From NCBI GenBank assembly GCA_013214445.1, contig JABSPG010000007.1, positions 1 through 41,904 of the forward strand: 41,904 bases of DNA, written 5' to 3'. Under the pieces are notes generated by a model. The model was given only the letters and a program-made list of their open reading frames with translations. It made no database searches and was not told the DNA's origin. Shown piece by piece: positions 7,852 through 17,292 of the stretch. The first letter of the stretch is position 1, and every line of letters begins with the position of its first letter. The stretch comes from Ekhidna sp. (lineage in GTDB: Bacteria; Bacteroidota; Bacteroidia; Cytophagales; Cyclobacteriaceae). The position numbers and the translations under genes are program-made.

Positions 7852-8955
7852 TTATTTGTTTCCTTGATTACGTTTAATTGCTCTTTCACGAGCCATTTCA
7901 GAAGTAGACTTTGCAGTCACTGCTGTATCGTTCACCGCTACTTGTACTTGCTTACGCAGGATATTACTCATAGGGCTTTCACTGTCACCATCTTCTAGTG
8001 CAATATCATATGCACATTCTACATAGGCAACAGATTTGTCTTCCATACTCTTGTCACGAAGCTCGGCCACTACAGCACGTTTCGCATCAATAATACTTAG
8101 ACCTGTCACATCCATATCAGATAGTGTTGCCACTTCTGTTACAAATGCAAGTCGCTTAGTTACAAGCTTGTCAATGGCTGCATCGTCAAACTTTGCAGTA
8201 GCATCGGCAAGGGCTTTGTCACTTAGGGCAACTTTATCTAGAGCAGCTTCTAACTTTGCAGTTGCTACATCTAAATCTTTAATACTGTCTGCTACTTTAG
8301 CTTCTGCTTCTACAAGCTTCTTCTCAGTATCAGCCAGTTTGATTTCTGCATCAGATAAAGTAATAGCTTCATCAGCAATCTTTGCACTACCTGCACGACC
8401 ACTTTCAACGATGGCTATGTGGTTAGCTTTAATGTTTGTCTTATAAGCGTCATACTCAAGACCTTTATCAGCTAAGACTAAAGTACAAGTATGGCCAGAA
8501 GATAACTGTGAAACACCTGTATCAATAAGCTCAAGGGCTTCTGCATCATTAATAACAATGTGACCTGCTAACATATTACCGTCAGCTAGAGGGACACCAT
8601 CAAGGTTGCCCTTCTGTAAGTCCTTAGAGTTGTCAATAGATACATCTTCATCAGGGTGGTCAATTGTAATAGGAGCAGAGCGGTAAGACTCAATGCTATC
8701 TTTACAGAATAAATCCGCTTCTAATGTAGCAACCTTAACAATAGAGTTAGGGTCACGGTCAGCAAATAATGCACCACACTCACTAGCTCTGTATTGCATA
8801 ATACCAGTACGCGCAATAGTACAAGGCGCAATCATTGCACCACTATCTTTGAACTTACGTTCACTTGGCATATCACATGCAAAGTCATTTAGCTGTATAG
8901 TAGAAGCTTCATCACTGAAACGAACTACTGCACTAGCTACTAGGCTTTTTCGCAT
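7852..8955 (-). CDS. prohead protease with scaffold-like C-terminal part (DUF2213-like)
   Basis: 367 residues from ATG 8955 (MRKSLVASAVVRFSD), which has AAGGAAATACAG directly upstream; the start at 9015 has no such site. The N-terminal ~200 residues carry DUF2213 features: SAPITIDHPDEDV, QLSSGHTC and NHIAIVESGRAGSA, providing candidate His and Ser catalytic residues. Residues ~205-265 are an Ala/Lys/Asp-rich coiled coil (KLVEAEAKVADSIKDLDVAT), like a scaffold fused to its own protease. It would mature the prohead and be cleaved away. It overlaps the portal gene's end by 23 bases. Confidence 0.72.
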   Translation of the reverse strand: MRKSLVASAVVRFSDEASTIQLNDFACDMPSERKFKDSGAMIAPCTIARTGIMQYRASECGALFADRDPNSIVKVATLEADLFCKDSIESYRSAPITIDHPDEDVSIDNSKDLQKGNLDGVPLADGNMLAGHIVINDAEALELIDTGVSQLSSGHTCTLVLADKGLEYDAYKTNIKANHIAIVESGRAGSAKIADEAITLSDAEIKLADTEKKLVEAEAKVADSIKDLDVATAKLEAALDKVALSDKALADATAKFDDAAIDKLVTKRLAFVTEVATLSDMDVTGLSIIDAKRAVVAELRDKSMEDKSVAYVECAYDIALEDGDSESPMSNILRKQVQVAVNDTAVTAKSTSEMARERAIKRNQGNK

Positions 8956-10318
8956 CTGTATTTCCTTTTTCTTTAAGTAAATGTCTTGGCTCAGGTGGCT
9001 TCTGAAATGGTACATCGTGTCCGAACAACTGCTCTTTGTTTATAAGCATCTGTGCATCTTCGGCTGTAATTATGTCAGAGTCAACTAGCATCTGTATAGG
9101 TTCTATCGTCTTCTTAATTCTCTCAGCCTTCTGTAAAGGAGACTCAGGGAATATTGGATTGAACTCATAACGTATCTTATCTATGCCATAGTGAGCTTCA
9201 ATAAGTTTATCAATTATCTTAAGTTTAGGTTTAAATATTGCTTTTTGCAAACCCATAAGTAAATCAATGTAGTTATTTAAATCACTCTCACCTGTAGCGT
9301 TCATGCCATCAGGAGAAGCAGATAAGAATCTAGTTGCAGGTATACCAACTGCGGCCGCTATAATACGTAGGTACTCCCAAATAAGGTCTTTAACCCCGTT
9401 TAGTTGTGCAGTCTTCGTACTGTATTCTTCTGTGCTATCTAATAGTAAGACGTTGTACAGAGATTTAAGTTGCTTCATAACTCGGAAGCGTTTCATTATC
9501 TGAGCTTCACCTTCCTCGCTAGTAAGAATGTCTTGTAGACCTTCAATACTAACTACATCAACAACAGCTTCTTGACACAATTGTGCAGCAGCCTTAGCAG
9601 ATGTATGGAAGTTATCTATTACCTCCATTAGCGGAATCAAGGTACTATCACTGTACCACTGGTTACGCATGAATTCATATAGAGGAAGTTCAGTTGCTTC
9701 AAAGCGAAGTAATCTAGAGTGATGTATAGATGATGCAGAGTTTACAAATTGGTAGTGAGTTGGAAGTCCATAAGTAGGACTCATTGGCTCAGTATCCATA
9801 GTTCCCATAGCATGCATACGAGTTCTATCTATCACTTGTAACGATTTTATACAGCCCTTCTTTAATCGTTTAAGATTAAGTGGCTTACTTAGAGGGCCTG
9901 AACCCTTTATGTCTAGTACTATAAAACAAGTGCCATACACTCTTGCCCACTTATATGCTTCTCTAAACTTATCAGCAATACATAATTCATCATCAGCATC
10001 TCTGCCTTCTTGACTCTCTATGTGTCTCCAAGTACGAGTCATATCTTGCGGTATTATATTACATACTTTCTGGGATACCCAATCCTCACGGTATCTAGCA
10101 GCCAGTTGAACCCAATCAAGGTTCTTACCAGAGTGAGTCCACTTGTTATAAACAGACTTATCATTTTCTCCACCCATACCACTTACGATATTCTCTAACC
10201 CATCATTCATTGTGATAGAACTAGAAGCAGATGAATGCTCTGGTGTTGCATCTTTAAGCACTTGTTGTTGTGCAGAATCTACAATTGCTTGCGCTATTAA
10301 AGTTTTTTGGGCTTCCAT
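8933..10318 (-). CDS. portal protein (DUF1073-like)
   Basis: 461 residues, start ATG 10318 with AAAGGGG upstream. Segments YREDWVSQKVCNIIPQDMTR, FREAYKWARVYGTCFIVLDI, LLRFEATELP and AAAVGIPATRFLSASPDGMN match the DUF1073 portal family; the last segment plus NATGESDLNNY is its most characteristic stretch. A dodecameric portal forms the DNA entry vertex, binds the terminase during packaging and the adaptors later. It lies two small steps downstream of the terminase and immediately before the protease, the usual order. Confidence 0.82.
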   Translation of the reverse strand: MEAQKTLIAQAIVDSAQQQVLKDATPEHSSASSSITMNDGLENIVSGMGGENDKSVYNKWTHSGKNLDWVQLAARYREDWVSQKVCNIIPQDMTRTWRHIESQEGRDADDELCIADKFREAYKWARVYGTCFIVLDIKGSGPLSKPLNLKRLKKGCIKSLQVIDRTRMHAMGTMDTEPMSPTYGLPTHYQFVNSASSIHHSRLLRFEATELPLYEFMRNQWYSDSTLIPLMEVIDNFHTSAKAAAQLCQEAVVDVVSIEGLQDILTSEEGEAQIMKRFRVMKQLKSLYNVLLLDSTEEYSTKTAQLNGVKDLIWEYLRIIAAAVGIPATRFLSASPDGMNATGESDLNNYIDLLMGLQKAIFKPKLKIIDKLIEAHYGIDKIRYEFNPIFPESPLQKAERIKKTIEPIQMLVDSDIITAEDAQMLINKEQLFGHDVPFQKPPEPRHLLKEKGNTDAKKPSS

Positions 10319-10321
10319 AGG

Positions 10322-10513
10322 TTACCCCTTTTTGCTAGAGAAACCATTAGGCTTCTCTATATATAGTCCACTCGCAGTAGTAATGGCAAGTTCTGCTTTA
10401 CTAGATTTACAAGTTATCACTGCAATTATGCAGCCCTGTTCATCTAATATAGCTAACCTGTCATTATCTTTAGAGCGACTATCTAAACGTGTTTGTAATG
10501 GCATTATACCCAC
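10322..10513 (-). CDS. small protein of unknown function, faintly CsrA-like
   Basis: 63 residues if it starts at GTG 10513, or 60 from ATG 10504; the terminase stop overlaps it and the portal ATG follows its stop almost directly, so translation is probably coupled. The visible pattern DRLAILDEQGCIIAVITC then KAELAITTASGLYIEK gives a run of short beta strands ending in IxxxxGLxI, vaguely like CsrA-family RNA-binding proteins, which occur in some phages. This is a weak resemblance and the function should be treated as unknown. Confidence 0.55.
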   Translation of the reverse strand: MGIMPLQTRLDSRSKDNDRLAILDEQGCIIAVITCKSSKAELAITTASGLYIEKPNGFSSKKG

Positions 10514-12522
10514 CCACTGTAGTCCATTCTATTACCAGTAAATGCAATGACAACCGCATCAGAGAAATTGTCGACTACATCATCGTGTCCAGTACCACTA
10601 CCTTGTCCAGTCATACCTAGTACCTCACGAGATACGTGTGCAGCATGCTTGTGGTTAGCAGGTACTAGGATACGACCTTGAGCAAAGTAGGGCGCTGTAT
10701 TCATAAATCTAGCTATCTTATCATTACCTGACTTATCTCTAGGTACAGGCTTAAGGCTAATCTTTCCCTCTCTAGCAAATTGCTGATTGAGGAATTGACC
10801 GCTAGACTTATCTTCCATAAATAAAGCTCTAGGCATCATCTTTGGAAATCTCATGTCAAGTTTCTTATGCTTGTCCCAGAAGTCCTTAATGATTATGGAT
10901 AACTCGGGAGTTTCCCACTTGCCTAAAGTTATATCTATAAGCACTAGTTTGTTATCTTTAGTAACACCCCAGTAGCATATTACAGAGTAGTCTGAATAAG
11001 TCTTAGTTGTAGATGCTGTATCAGCAGTCATGAACGTATACTTAATAGTACTCTTATCTAATTCATCGTACTCCACCCACCACTCGTCCTGAATAACACC
11101 AGAGCCTTTAGCACTAGGGTCACCCATATACTGAGAGTTGAACGTGTATGGTGTCGCCAACTCCATAGCTTCTAGAGACTTAAGACTCTTACGAGCAGCC
11201 CATAGAGCAGACTTAGGAGCCTTACGTTCTAAGTCATATAAGATTGGCTTAACATGTGTGTATGCTTGTTTCTTTATAATCTTATCATACCATTCTTGTG
11301 AACCTGTATTAGGCTCTACTATAGCTGGCATATTTAACCAGTCATAAGTATCGGTAGAGTTACCTCTTAATAGGTAGCCTACTAAGTCTTCATCATGAAC
11401 ACGTTGCATTATAATTGCCATCGCTGTTCTGGGACACTCAATAGGGTTGCCATCATCATCATCTATAGAACCATCATTGGCTAGACGAGACATAAAGGTG
11501 TTATCGAAACGGTCGTTTATTTCTGAACGAACTGTGTTAGAGTAAGCATCTTTCGGCTTAATAACATCATCCACTACAAACACACCTGCATACTCAGGTA
11601 TAAGTAGTCCTGCACCTTTACCAGTCATTTTACCACCAGTTGGTACAGCGTGCATTACTCCTTGCTTAGTAGTACCCCAACGCTCTAAGGAACGCTTGTT
11701 AGGGTCTATACGTACTTTAGGAAATACCCTTTGAAATAAAGGGTCAGTCATAATTGTACGTATGTAACCACTAGACTCTTGTACAACATCATCAGCATAA
11801 GATGTAATAATGTTATGAGAGTTAGGGTTATAACAGAAGGAGTAAAGAGGAAGAAAGATAGACAGAACCTGTGTTTTAGAATGTCTTGGTGGTATACATA
11901 CGATAACTCTATCGCGCTTACCATCTACTATATCTTGACATACCTGAAACACAGTGGAGTGAAAGTCCTGCATCTGAAACTTAAAGCCCATCTGTATCCA
12001 GAAACACCACTTACTAAACTCCTCGAAAGAAGTTAGCAGGTGTTCTCGAATCAAGGTACAGTCTTCTACTGATATAGAATCAATAGCAACTTCCCTAGGG
12101 GTGTTAAGTATTGCATCGAACTGGCTTATCTCTTCTCCTTCCTCTTTGGCTACATTCACAGTGTCCCCTGCTTTACGGTCGAATAAACCTTCCGTTATAA
12201 GCTTCTTAAGTTCCACTGAGTATGTAGTACTATTCTTTTGGTCACCCTTTTTAAGGGATATGACTTGAGCGCGTAGTAGCTCATTAGCTAAAGCATTACC
12301 TGAGAGACCCTGACCTTCTATCTCTCCTTGAATATCCTTACAGTAAGATTCACAAAGTTCATGACTAGATTGCATAAACTTACGTAGTAACGGTAAGGAT
12401 TTATTAATGCCTCTTGCTCTGGATACCTTTAACAAGTCCCCATAGTTATACTTGAGTTGGTATACAACTAGACTGTCATAGTCTTCGTCTCTTTCTAATT
12501 CCTGCTCTAAGGACATTTCCAC
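10504..12522 (-). CDS. terminase large subunit
   Basis: 672 residues from GTG 12522 (or 670 from ATG 12516). The ATPase part has a Walker A-like PPRHSKT near residues 207-213 and Walker B VFVVDD near 315. The RNase H-like nuclease part has TADTASTTKTYSDYS near 490, MEDKSSGQ near 560 and GHDDVVDNFSDA near 650, supplying the acidic metal ligands. It packages DNA into the prohead through the portal. The first ~150 residues precede the usual ATPase start and are helical and charged; no separate small terminase gene was recognised nearby, so this extension may do part of that job (inference). Confidence 0.9.
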   Translation of the reverse strand: MEMSLEQELERDEDYDSLVVYQLKYNYGDLLKVSRARGINKSLPLLRKFMQSSHELCESYCKDIQGEIEGQGLSGNALANELLRAQVISLKKGDQKNSTTYSVELKKLITEGLFDRKAGDTVNVAKEEGEEISQFDAILNTPREVAIDSISVEDCTLIREHLLTSFEEFSKWCFWIQMGFKFQMQDFHSTVFQVCQDIVDGKRDRVIVCIPPRHSKTQVLSIFLPLYSFCYNPNSHNIITSYADDVVQESSGYIRTIMTDPLFQRVFPKVRIDPNKRSLERWGTTKQGVMHAVPTGGKMTGKGAGLLIPEYAGVFVVDDVIKPKDAYSNTVRSEINDRFDNTFMSRLANDGSIDDDDGNPIECPRTAMAIIMQRVHDEDLVGYLLRGNSTDTYDWLNMPAIVEPNTGSQEWYDKIIKKQAYTHVKPILYDLERKAPKSALWAARKSLKSLEAMELATPYTFNSQYMGDPSAKGSGVIQDEWWVEYDELDKSTIKYTFMTADTASTTKTYSDYSVICYWGVTKDNKLVLIDITLGKWETPELSIIIKDFWDKHKKLDMRFPKMMPRALFMEDKSSGQFLNQQFAREGKISLKPVPRDKSGNDKIARFMNTAPYFAQGRILVPANHKHAAHVSREVLGMTGQGSGTGHDDVVDNFSDAVVIAFTGNRMDYSGWV

Positions 12523-12523
12523 T

Positions 12524-12685
12524 TTAAAATACCTCTGTAGGTGCTTGTTCTGGTATTGCCTTTGCTAGTGGTATTGTTCTACCTGACGTATCGCCTTGGC
12601 AATGTGGGCAGGGTTCGCCACTTAATCGGTCACCTATATGAAGTATTACTCCACATGTACCGCAACTTGTTTCTGATTCTCTCAT
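12524..12685 (-). CDS. small zinc-ribbon protein
   Basis: 53 residues, start ATG 12685 with AGGAG seven bases upstream, stop TAA 12524-12526 immediately before the terminase start. CGTC near residues 8-11 and CPHC near 26-29 form a two-pair zinc ribbon; the rest is a short Pro/Ala-rich tail. It lies between the ribonucleotide reductase small subunit and the terminase. Zinc ribbons of this size bind nucleic acid or protein; no specific role can be read from the sequence. Confidence 0.7.
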   Translation of the reverse strand: MRESETSCGTCGVILHIGDRLSGEPCPHCQGDTSGRTIPLAKAIPEQAPTEVF

Positions 12686-12730
12686 CAGTAACTCCTAAAA
12701 TTACAAGGGCATATTTCAGCCCCTATACAA

Positions 12731-13741
12731 TTACAACTTCTTCAAGCCTTTATACTTGCTAAAGTTAATGTGTCCTACTAAACCTTCATGGTCGTAGGCG
12801 GTCTCTTTCTTCTCAAAGAAGTTAGAGTGCTGTTCTCCACCCAATACGAATGCCATCCATTCTAAAGGGTTCTTAACAGGTTGTACTTCAAAACCTAACT
12901 GGTGAAGTCGCACTTGTCCAAGATACGTAATGTACTCTTTCATCTGCTCCTTCGTCATGTCTTGTTGGTCGCCCATTTCAAACACTAAATCAATGAACTT
13001 GTGTTCAGCACTTACATAAGCATTTACCATGTTAGTGATAAATAGATAAAGTTCTTCTATCTCAGCTTGTGTAAGGTCTGCATTAATGATTGCCTTAAGC
13101 ATCACTATGTTACCCTCTACATGACGTTCTTCATCACGTAGCGACCACTCATTAATTGTATTGGTGCCAAGCATAAGGCCGAAGCGCTTAAGGTTAAGCA
13201 TACAAGCGAAAGCACCAAATAAGCATATACCCTCAGCAAGTAGAAGTTGTACAAGAGTTTTAGCAAAGTCTAATGGCTTGCTATGGTCACGACCGTCTAT
13301 ACCTGTCATAAGGTCTATCTTGTCCTGCATCTCTTTGTACTCCATAAACTCACCCCAAGTTGAATCGGGAAAGTCTAAGGTCTCTACAGCTAGTGCATAA
13401 GACCTTTGATGTACACCTTCTTTACTACCTGCTGTAAGTAGCCAGTTTCTAGCTTCATTGTTCTTTACATGTGGAACAAGAATAGCATAAAGCTCTCCTG
13501 CACCTACGTCCATCTGAGTAAACAACGAAAGCATTTTGCTTAGGTTATTTTTATTAGACTCATGTGATACGTCTTTAGTAGCTAGGCCACCTTCTGTATG
13601 GAACTGTGAAACATCTGTAGATAACTCTATTTGGTTTTCATGCCAAGCTAGGCCTATGTTCTGTTCAGCAGCAAAACTCATTAGTTTAGGAAACTTAAAA
13701 GGCCTGTACTGTACTGTTGGTGTAAATATACTATCAGCCAT
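12731..13741 (-). CDS. nrdB: ribonucleoside-diphosphate reductase, small (beta) subunit
   Basis: 336 residues from ATG 13741 (MADSIFTPTVQY), behind AGAGGTTGTG and overlapping the end of nrdA; the start at 13783 is inside nrdA without a ribosome site. EGVHQRSYALAVE gives the Glu-x2-His ligands and the Tyr at the radical position (as Glu115, His118, Tyr122 of E. coli NrdB), and LRDEERHVEGN gives the later Glu/His iron ligands. It houses the di-iron tyrosyl radical that starts catalysis in NrdA. The C-terminus ends in a basic KYKGLKKL rather than the acidic aromatic tail common in NrdB, which may mean a changed NrdA contact. Confidence 0.9.
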   Translation of the reverse strand: MADSIFTPTVQYRPFKFPKLMSFAAEQNIGLAWHENQIELSTDVSQFHTEGGLATKDVSHESNKNNLSKMLSLFTQMDVGAGELYAILVPHVKNNEARNWLLTAGSKEGVHQRSYALAVETLDFPDSTWGEFMEYKEMQDKIDLMTGIDGRDHSKPLDFAKTLVQLLLAEGICLFGAFACMLNLKRFGLMLGTNTINEWSLRDEERHVEGNIVMLKAIINADLTQAEIEELYLFITNMVNAYVSAEHKFIDLVFEMGDQQDMTKEQMKEYITYLGQVRLHQLGFEVQPVKNPLEWMAFVLGGEQHSNFFEKKETAYDHEGLVGHINFSKYKGLKKL

Positions 13742-15587
13742 CACAACCTCTACATTCGTTTTCTTCAAAGGAGATTGAAACATCTACTCTGTTTAATGGT
13801 TGAGTTACTTCCGTACTGGCTGTAACTTTCTCTTCTGCTCTACAATAGTACATAGTCTTGACTCCCTTCCTCCACGCTAAAACATGTAAGTCTGAGAACC
13901 ACTCTTTACTAGTACCTGTACGTACCTGAATATTTAATGATGCAGCTTGACATAGGTAAGGCTGTCTTTCAGCAGCTACTTCTATAACCCATGTTTGGTC
14001 TACTTCTTTAAACGTCTTGAATACTAACTTTTCATGGTCAGATAGGCAAGCCAGATGTTGAACAGAACCTTTATGTGCATTAATGTCTAGCCAGACTTCT
14101 TCCGTATCCATACCTAAAGTGGCTAAGATAGTTTGAAGATGTGGGTTCTTTATAATGAAAGTTCCCGTACGTCCTGCACTTACAAACACGTTAGCCTTCC
14201 ACAACTCTATGCCCGGACTTACGTTAATAAGTGAGCTAGTGCTAGCATTAGGTGCGATTGCCATAAGATGACTGTTTCGCATACCTGAGCCTTTACAGTC
14301 TGGAGCTTCACCACGTTCAGTAGCGAGTTGCTTTGATGCTGCAATAGCTTGGGCTTTAATGTTTGAATAAGCTTTATGTGTATATTGTACATTGGAGTTA
14401 AACCCGCCTGATTCAAATGGGATTGAGTTACGTTGTAAGTAGCTGTGCCAACCTAAAGTACCCATACCTAATGCACGTTCCATTTTAGCACTATACACTG
14501 CACGACTTAACTCTGGTGGAGCAAGTCGTATAAAGTACTCAAGAATATTATCTAGGTATCGTATTACATCTGCTACTAGTGCAGTATCTTTCCATTCATC
14601 ATATAAGTCCATGTTAAGTGAACTTAAGCAACAAACAGCAGTACGAAATTCATCAGTCATCAATGTTATTTCTGTACACAAGTTAGATTGTAATACTTTG
14701 TAGTCTGGATTAGTTATCCATTCGGGTAGATTGCCATTTACTGTATCAATAAAGTTAAGGAATGGTTCGCCAGTTTCGTAGCGTAAGTCCAGTAGTTTCT
14801 CCCATACTTCACCAGCATCTAGAAATCTCCCAGTAGCTCCATGTTTAGGGTCAATCAATTCATACTTCTCACCTGCAAACATAGCATACATAAATGAGTC
14901 AGGAATATTTACACCATTATTTAGGTTAAAACATTTCTTGTTAGCGTCACCACCAATAGGTTCACGCATAGTTATGAATGACATGATTTCTGGGTGGTCA
15001 ATATTTAGGTAAGCAGCAATGGAGCCTCTACGTGATTCAGTTTGCTTATAAGCTAAAGCATCTGCATCATAACCTTTCATATGTGCCATTACACCAGTAG
15101 ACTTCTTATCAGGTGCGCGCATTGTAGGTGCAATACCTATCCCGCCACCATTCATACTAATACTACGAGTTTCGTTAGAGGCACTCAGTAAGCCCTCTTT
15201 AGTATCAGGTATCATAGTTAAGAAACAAGAGATTGGTAAACCTCTGGGTGTTACCTTGTAACTAAGCCAATTAGCAAAGTGTGAAAACTCTGAACGTCCT
15301 TGGCACTTCTCAGGCCAACGTACCTCTTGTGCATTACTTAGTACAGGGCTAGCAGGAGTAAAACGTAGTAGACTCATATGGTCATACATACGTTGTGCAA
15401 ACTCATAGTCACCAAAACAGTATGCAGTAGCAGCACGAGCATAACCCTGTTGAGGACTAGTTTCATGCTCCATACGATAGAAGCCTTCTCTAGTCAGCAT
15501 TTCGAAACCCTGCTCTGGTAAGAGAGAGTCTCTACTATAATCAATGTCAATACCTAGGTATTTAGTTTTTTCTAGCTTCATCTTCAA
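13734..15587 (-). CDS. nrdA: ribonucleoside-diphosphate reductase, large (alpha) subunit, class I
   Basis: 617 residues from ATG 15587 (a second ATG lies two codons later). SNLCTEI near residue 302 carries the Asn/Cys/Glu active-site trio; LPISCFL near 117 and AVCCLSSLN supply the redox cysteines; the C-terminus CRGCDG is the mobile thiol pair. It reduces NDPs to dNDPs with NrdB. It is shorter than E. coli NrdA (about 760) and begins without a recognisable ATP-cone domain, so it probably lacks dATP inhibition, a common trait of phage enzymes. The start overlaps the thyX end and its own end overlaps nrdB. Confidence 0.93.
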   Translation of the reverse strand: MKMKLEKTKYLGIDIDYSRDSLLPEQGFEMLTREGFYRMEHETSPQQGYARAATAYCFGDYEFAQRMYDHMSLLRFTPASPVLSNAQEVRWPEKCQGRSEFSHFANWLSYKVTPRGLPISCFLTMIPDTKEGLLSASNETRSISMNGGGIGIAPTMRAPDKKSTGVMAHMKGYDADALAYKQTESRRGSIAAYLNIDHPEIMSFITMREPIGGDANKKCFNLNNGVNIPDSFMYAMFAGEKYELIDPKHGATGRFLDAGEVWEKLLDLRYETGEPFLNFIDTVNGNLPEWITNPDYKVLQSNLCTEITLMTDEFRTAVCCLSSLNMDLYDEWKDTALVADVIRYLDNILEYFIRLAPPELSRAVYSAKMERALGMGTLGWHSYLQRNSIPFESGGFNSNVQYTHKAYSNIKAQAIAASKQLATERGEAPDCKGSGMRNSHLMAIAPNASTSSLINVSPGIELWKANVFVSAGRTGTFIIKNPHLQTILATLGMDTEEVWLDINAHKGSVQHLACLSDHEKLVFKTFKEVDQTWVIEVAAERQPYLCQAASLNIQVRTGTSKEWFSDLHVLAWRKGVKTMYYCRAEEKVTASTEVTQPLNRVDVSISFEENECRGCDG

Positions 15588-16416
15588 TTTCTCTACGGTA
15601 TTGTGCCCAACCAGTAAAGTTACATTTCTCTTGACCTATACGGCAAGGTGTAGCTTGATGCTCGAATGGGCTTGCATGCAGTGGTTCTCCACCAACAAGA
15701 CGTTTATATATAGATAGCGCTTTCTCTACACTATCATCTAATGTTCTATAACTAACTTGTGCACAACAAGATGCAGATAACTGTTTAGCAATTTTCAGTG
15801 GGCTAGCCACATCTTCACCTGCAATACGGTTAAGGCGTTGTGCCTCTTCTGTGCAAGCAATCATTGCTTTAGTGTCTACATAAGGTAAGTGCCAACCAGT
15901 TTGTTCTAACTGTGCAGGTTCACTACAGTGCATTTGTGAAGCCATTACTTTTGCAAGTTGCATGATTTCAGGTTGTGCATCTTTATGATTGCGTAGGCTA
16001 AACCAGTTAGTATAGTCAGTAGCAGTTACTACAACTTTAATATGTTGGTAAGGTTCAAGCACACGGTTAGCGTTTTGCTTATGAGCGCCTAACTTAGCCA
16101 TGTCCTCAGCAGTTATACAAGCACCTCTAGCTGAATCTACCCAAAGATTATTCAAGTCATTTATTAGAGTGCCATTGGTAATAAACTTACCTTGCATACC
16201 TGATTGTTCTTGAGTCCAGATAGGCATAACAGTATCATTTAATACTAAGTCTATCATCTTCTCTACAGGTATTGCACGACTACTTGCAGCATTACGGCTG
16301 AATACTCTATGAGTCATAAATTCCGCATGTACATAACGTGGGTAAACAAGTTCGAATGTAGTAATTCGTTCACCAGCTTTGCTGATTGAATCAGCTATAA
16401 TCTTTGCAGTTATCAC
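15562..16416 (-). CDS. thyX: flavin-dependent thymidylate synthase
   Basis: 284 residues. The start is GTG 16416, overlapping the previous stop (GTGA) and preceded by a strong GGAGG. The ThyX signature appears as THRVFSRNAASSRAIP (residues ~35-50), a version of RHRx7S. ThyX makes dTMP from dUMP using FAD, NADPH and methylene-THF without needing a separate dihydrofolate reductase. SPFEHQATPC near residue 250 is a further family segment. It sits in an overlapping operon with nrdA/nrdB and a kinase, forming a dNTP supply unit. Confidence 0.9.
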   Translation of the reverse strand: MITAKIIADSISKAGERITTFELVYPRYVHAEFMTHRVFSRNAASSRAIPVEKMIDLVLNDTVMPIWTQEQSGMQGKFITNGTLINDLNNLWVDSARGACITAEDMAKLGAHKQNANRVLEPYQHIKVVVTATDYTNWFSLRNHKDAQPEIMQLAKVMASQMHCSEPAQLEQTGWHLPYVDTKAMIACTEEAQRLNRIAGEDVASPLKIAKQLSASCCAQVSYRTLDDSVEKALSIYKRLVGGEPLHASPFEHQATPCRIGQEKCNFTGWAQYRREIEDEARKN

Positions 16417-16706
16417 AAGGCGTCCTCCAACTTGGATAAAGTACTTACCTTGTCTTGTGCAAGTTCTAAGTTCTTAGTATTTATTTCGTGCTGCTCTAGA
16501 AGTATCCCAATTACTTTATCTTTCAACTTCAAGTCAGTAATCTTTACAGTCCCATGGCCAACACCTGTGCGGCTTTCTGATATAGACATATCTATGCGCT
16601 CTAGGTTGGTGGTCTTATTACTAGGCATTCTGTTGAAAGTGGCCTTTTGGGTTGCCAAACTTTCCATACTGCCGTACAGTTTAAGTACTCTATCTCTTAA
16701 GTTCAT
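16413..16706 (-). CDS. protein of unknown function
   Basis: 97 residues, start ATG 16706 with AGAGGAC upstream. The sequence is polar, with a predicted coiled-coil C-terminal half (LLEQHEINTKNLELAQDKVSTLSKLEDAL) and no cysteines. Its stop is overlapped by the GTG of thyX, so it is coupled to the nucleotide genes. I recognise no family. Confidence 0.6.
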   Translation of the reverse strand: MNLRDRVLKLYGSMESLATQKATFNRMPSNKTTNLERIDMSISESRTGVGHGTVKITDLKLKDKVIGILLEQHEINTKNLELAQDKVSTLSKLEDAL

Positions 16707-16718
16707 GTCAGTAGTCCT

Positions 16719-17288
16719 CTACTTTAGTTTATTTAAGATTGCATCAAGTGCAGCCATAGGGTTATCTTCTTCCAGTTGTAGGTCAAAGACTTGAATGTTT
16801 GTATTAGGCATATTCACTACAGAATCTTTGTAGTAGTTACGACTGTCTCCATTGAAGTTATATCCATTCCTGTGCATACGAACTATTAAGACTTTATCTG
16901 CTGCTTCTGCCACAGGTTTAAGTTCTTCTTCCCAACCTCCACCATCACTAAAGACATTACTGCCTAGTTCAAGTTTCTCTGCTGCTTTGATACCGAAGTA
17001 GTCTGCACCATGATAAGGTTTGAATATATCTTCTGACACATGTATTAGACCTTCACGAGGTGTTATTTTATTCGCATGGAAGAAGGAGCTATTGTGCGTA
17101 TCTTTCATAAGTCTATGAGTACAGATAAGCTTAGTTTCTTCCATAGTGATACCATAGTACGCTGTAAAGGCTTTATATAGAGCGTCTTTAAACTCCATCT
17201 TCTTGCTAGGTTTGATATGCTCTATAAACAAATTTGCTATAGTATCTTTACCAGAGAAAGGTGGAGCATTTAATATTATTACTGTTTT
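16719..17288 (-). CDS. P-loop kinase, probably deoxynucleoside monophosphate kinase
   Basis: 189 residues from ATG 17288 (MKTVIILNAPPFSGKD), with GAGGT upstream; the start at 17318 would overlap the previous gene without a ribosome site. NAPPFSGKDT (residues ~8-17) is a Walker A of the nucleotide kinase type. GLIHVSEDIFKPYHGADYFG and FSDGGGWEEE resemble the substrate-binding segments of phage dNMP kinases such as T4 gene 1. Such enzymes convert dNMPs, often including modified or host-derived ones, to dNDPs. Placement beside thyX and nrdAB supports the role; substrate range cannot be read. Confidence 0.65.
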   Translation of the reverse strand, partial: KTVIILNAPPFSGKDTIANLFIEHIKPSKKMEFKDALYKAFTAYYGITMEETKLICTHRLMKDTHNSSFFHANKITPREGLIHVSEDIFKPYHGADYFGIKAAEKLELGSNVFSDGGGWEEELKPVAEAADKVLIVRMHRNGYNFNGDSRNYYKDSVVNMPNTNIQVFDLQLEEDNPMAALDAILNKLK

Positions 17289-17292
17289 CATA

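Noticed and set aside
8036..8446. 136-codon plus-strand frame opposite the protease gene
   Set aside because: Ser/Ala/Leu repeat composition is the antisense image of the Ala/Lys coiled coil.
14219..14416. 65-codon minus-strand frame inside nrdA
   Set aside because: Fully inside nrdA in another frame with no start signal.
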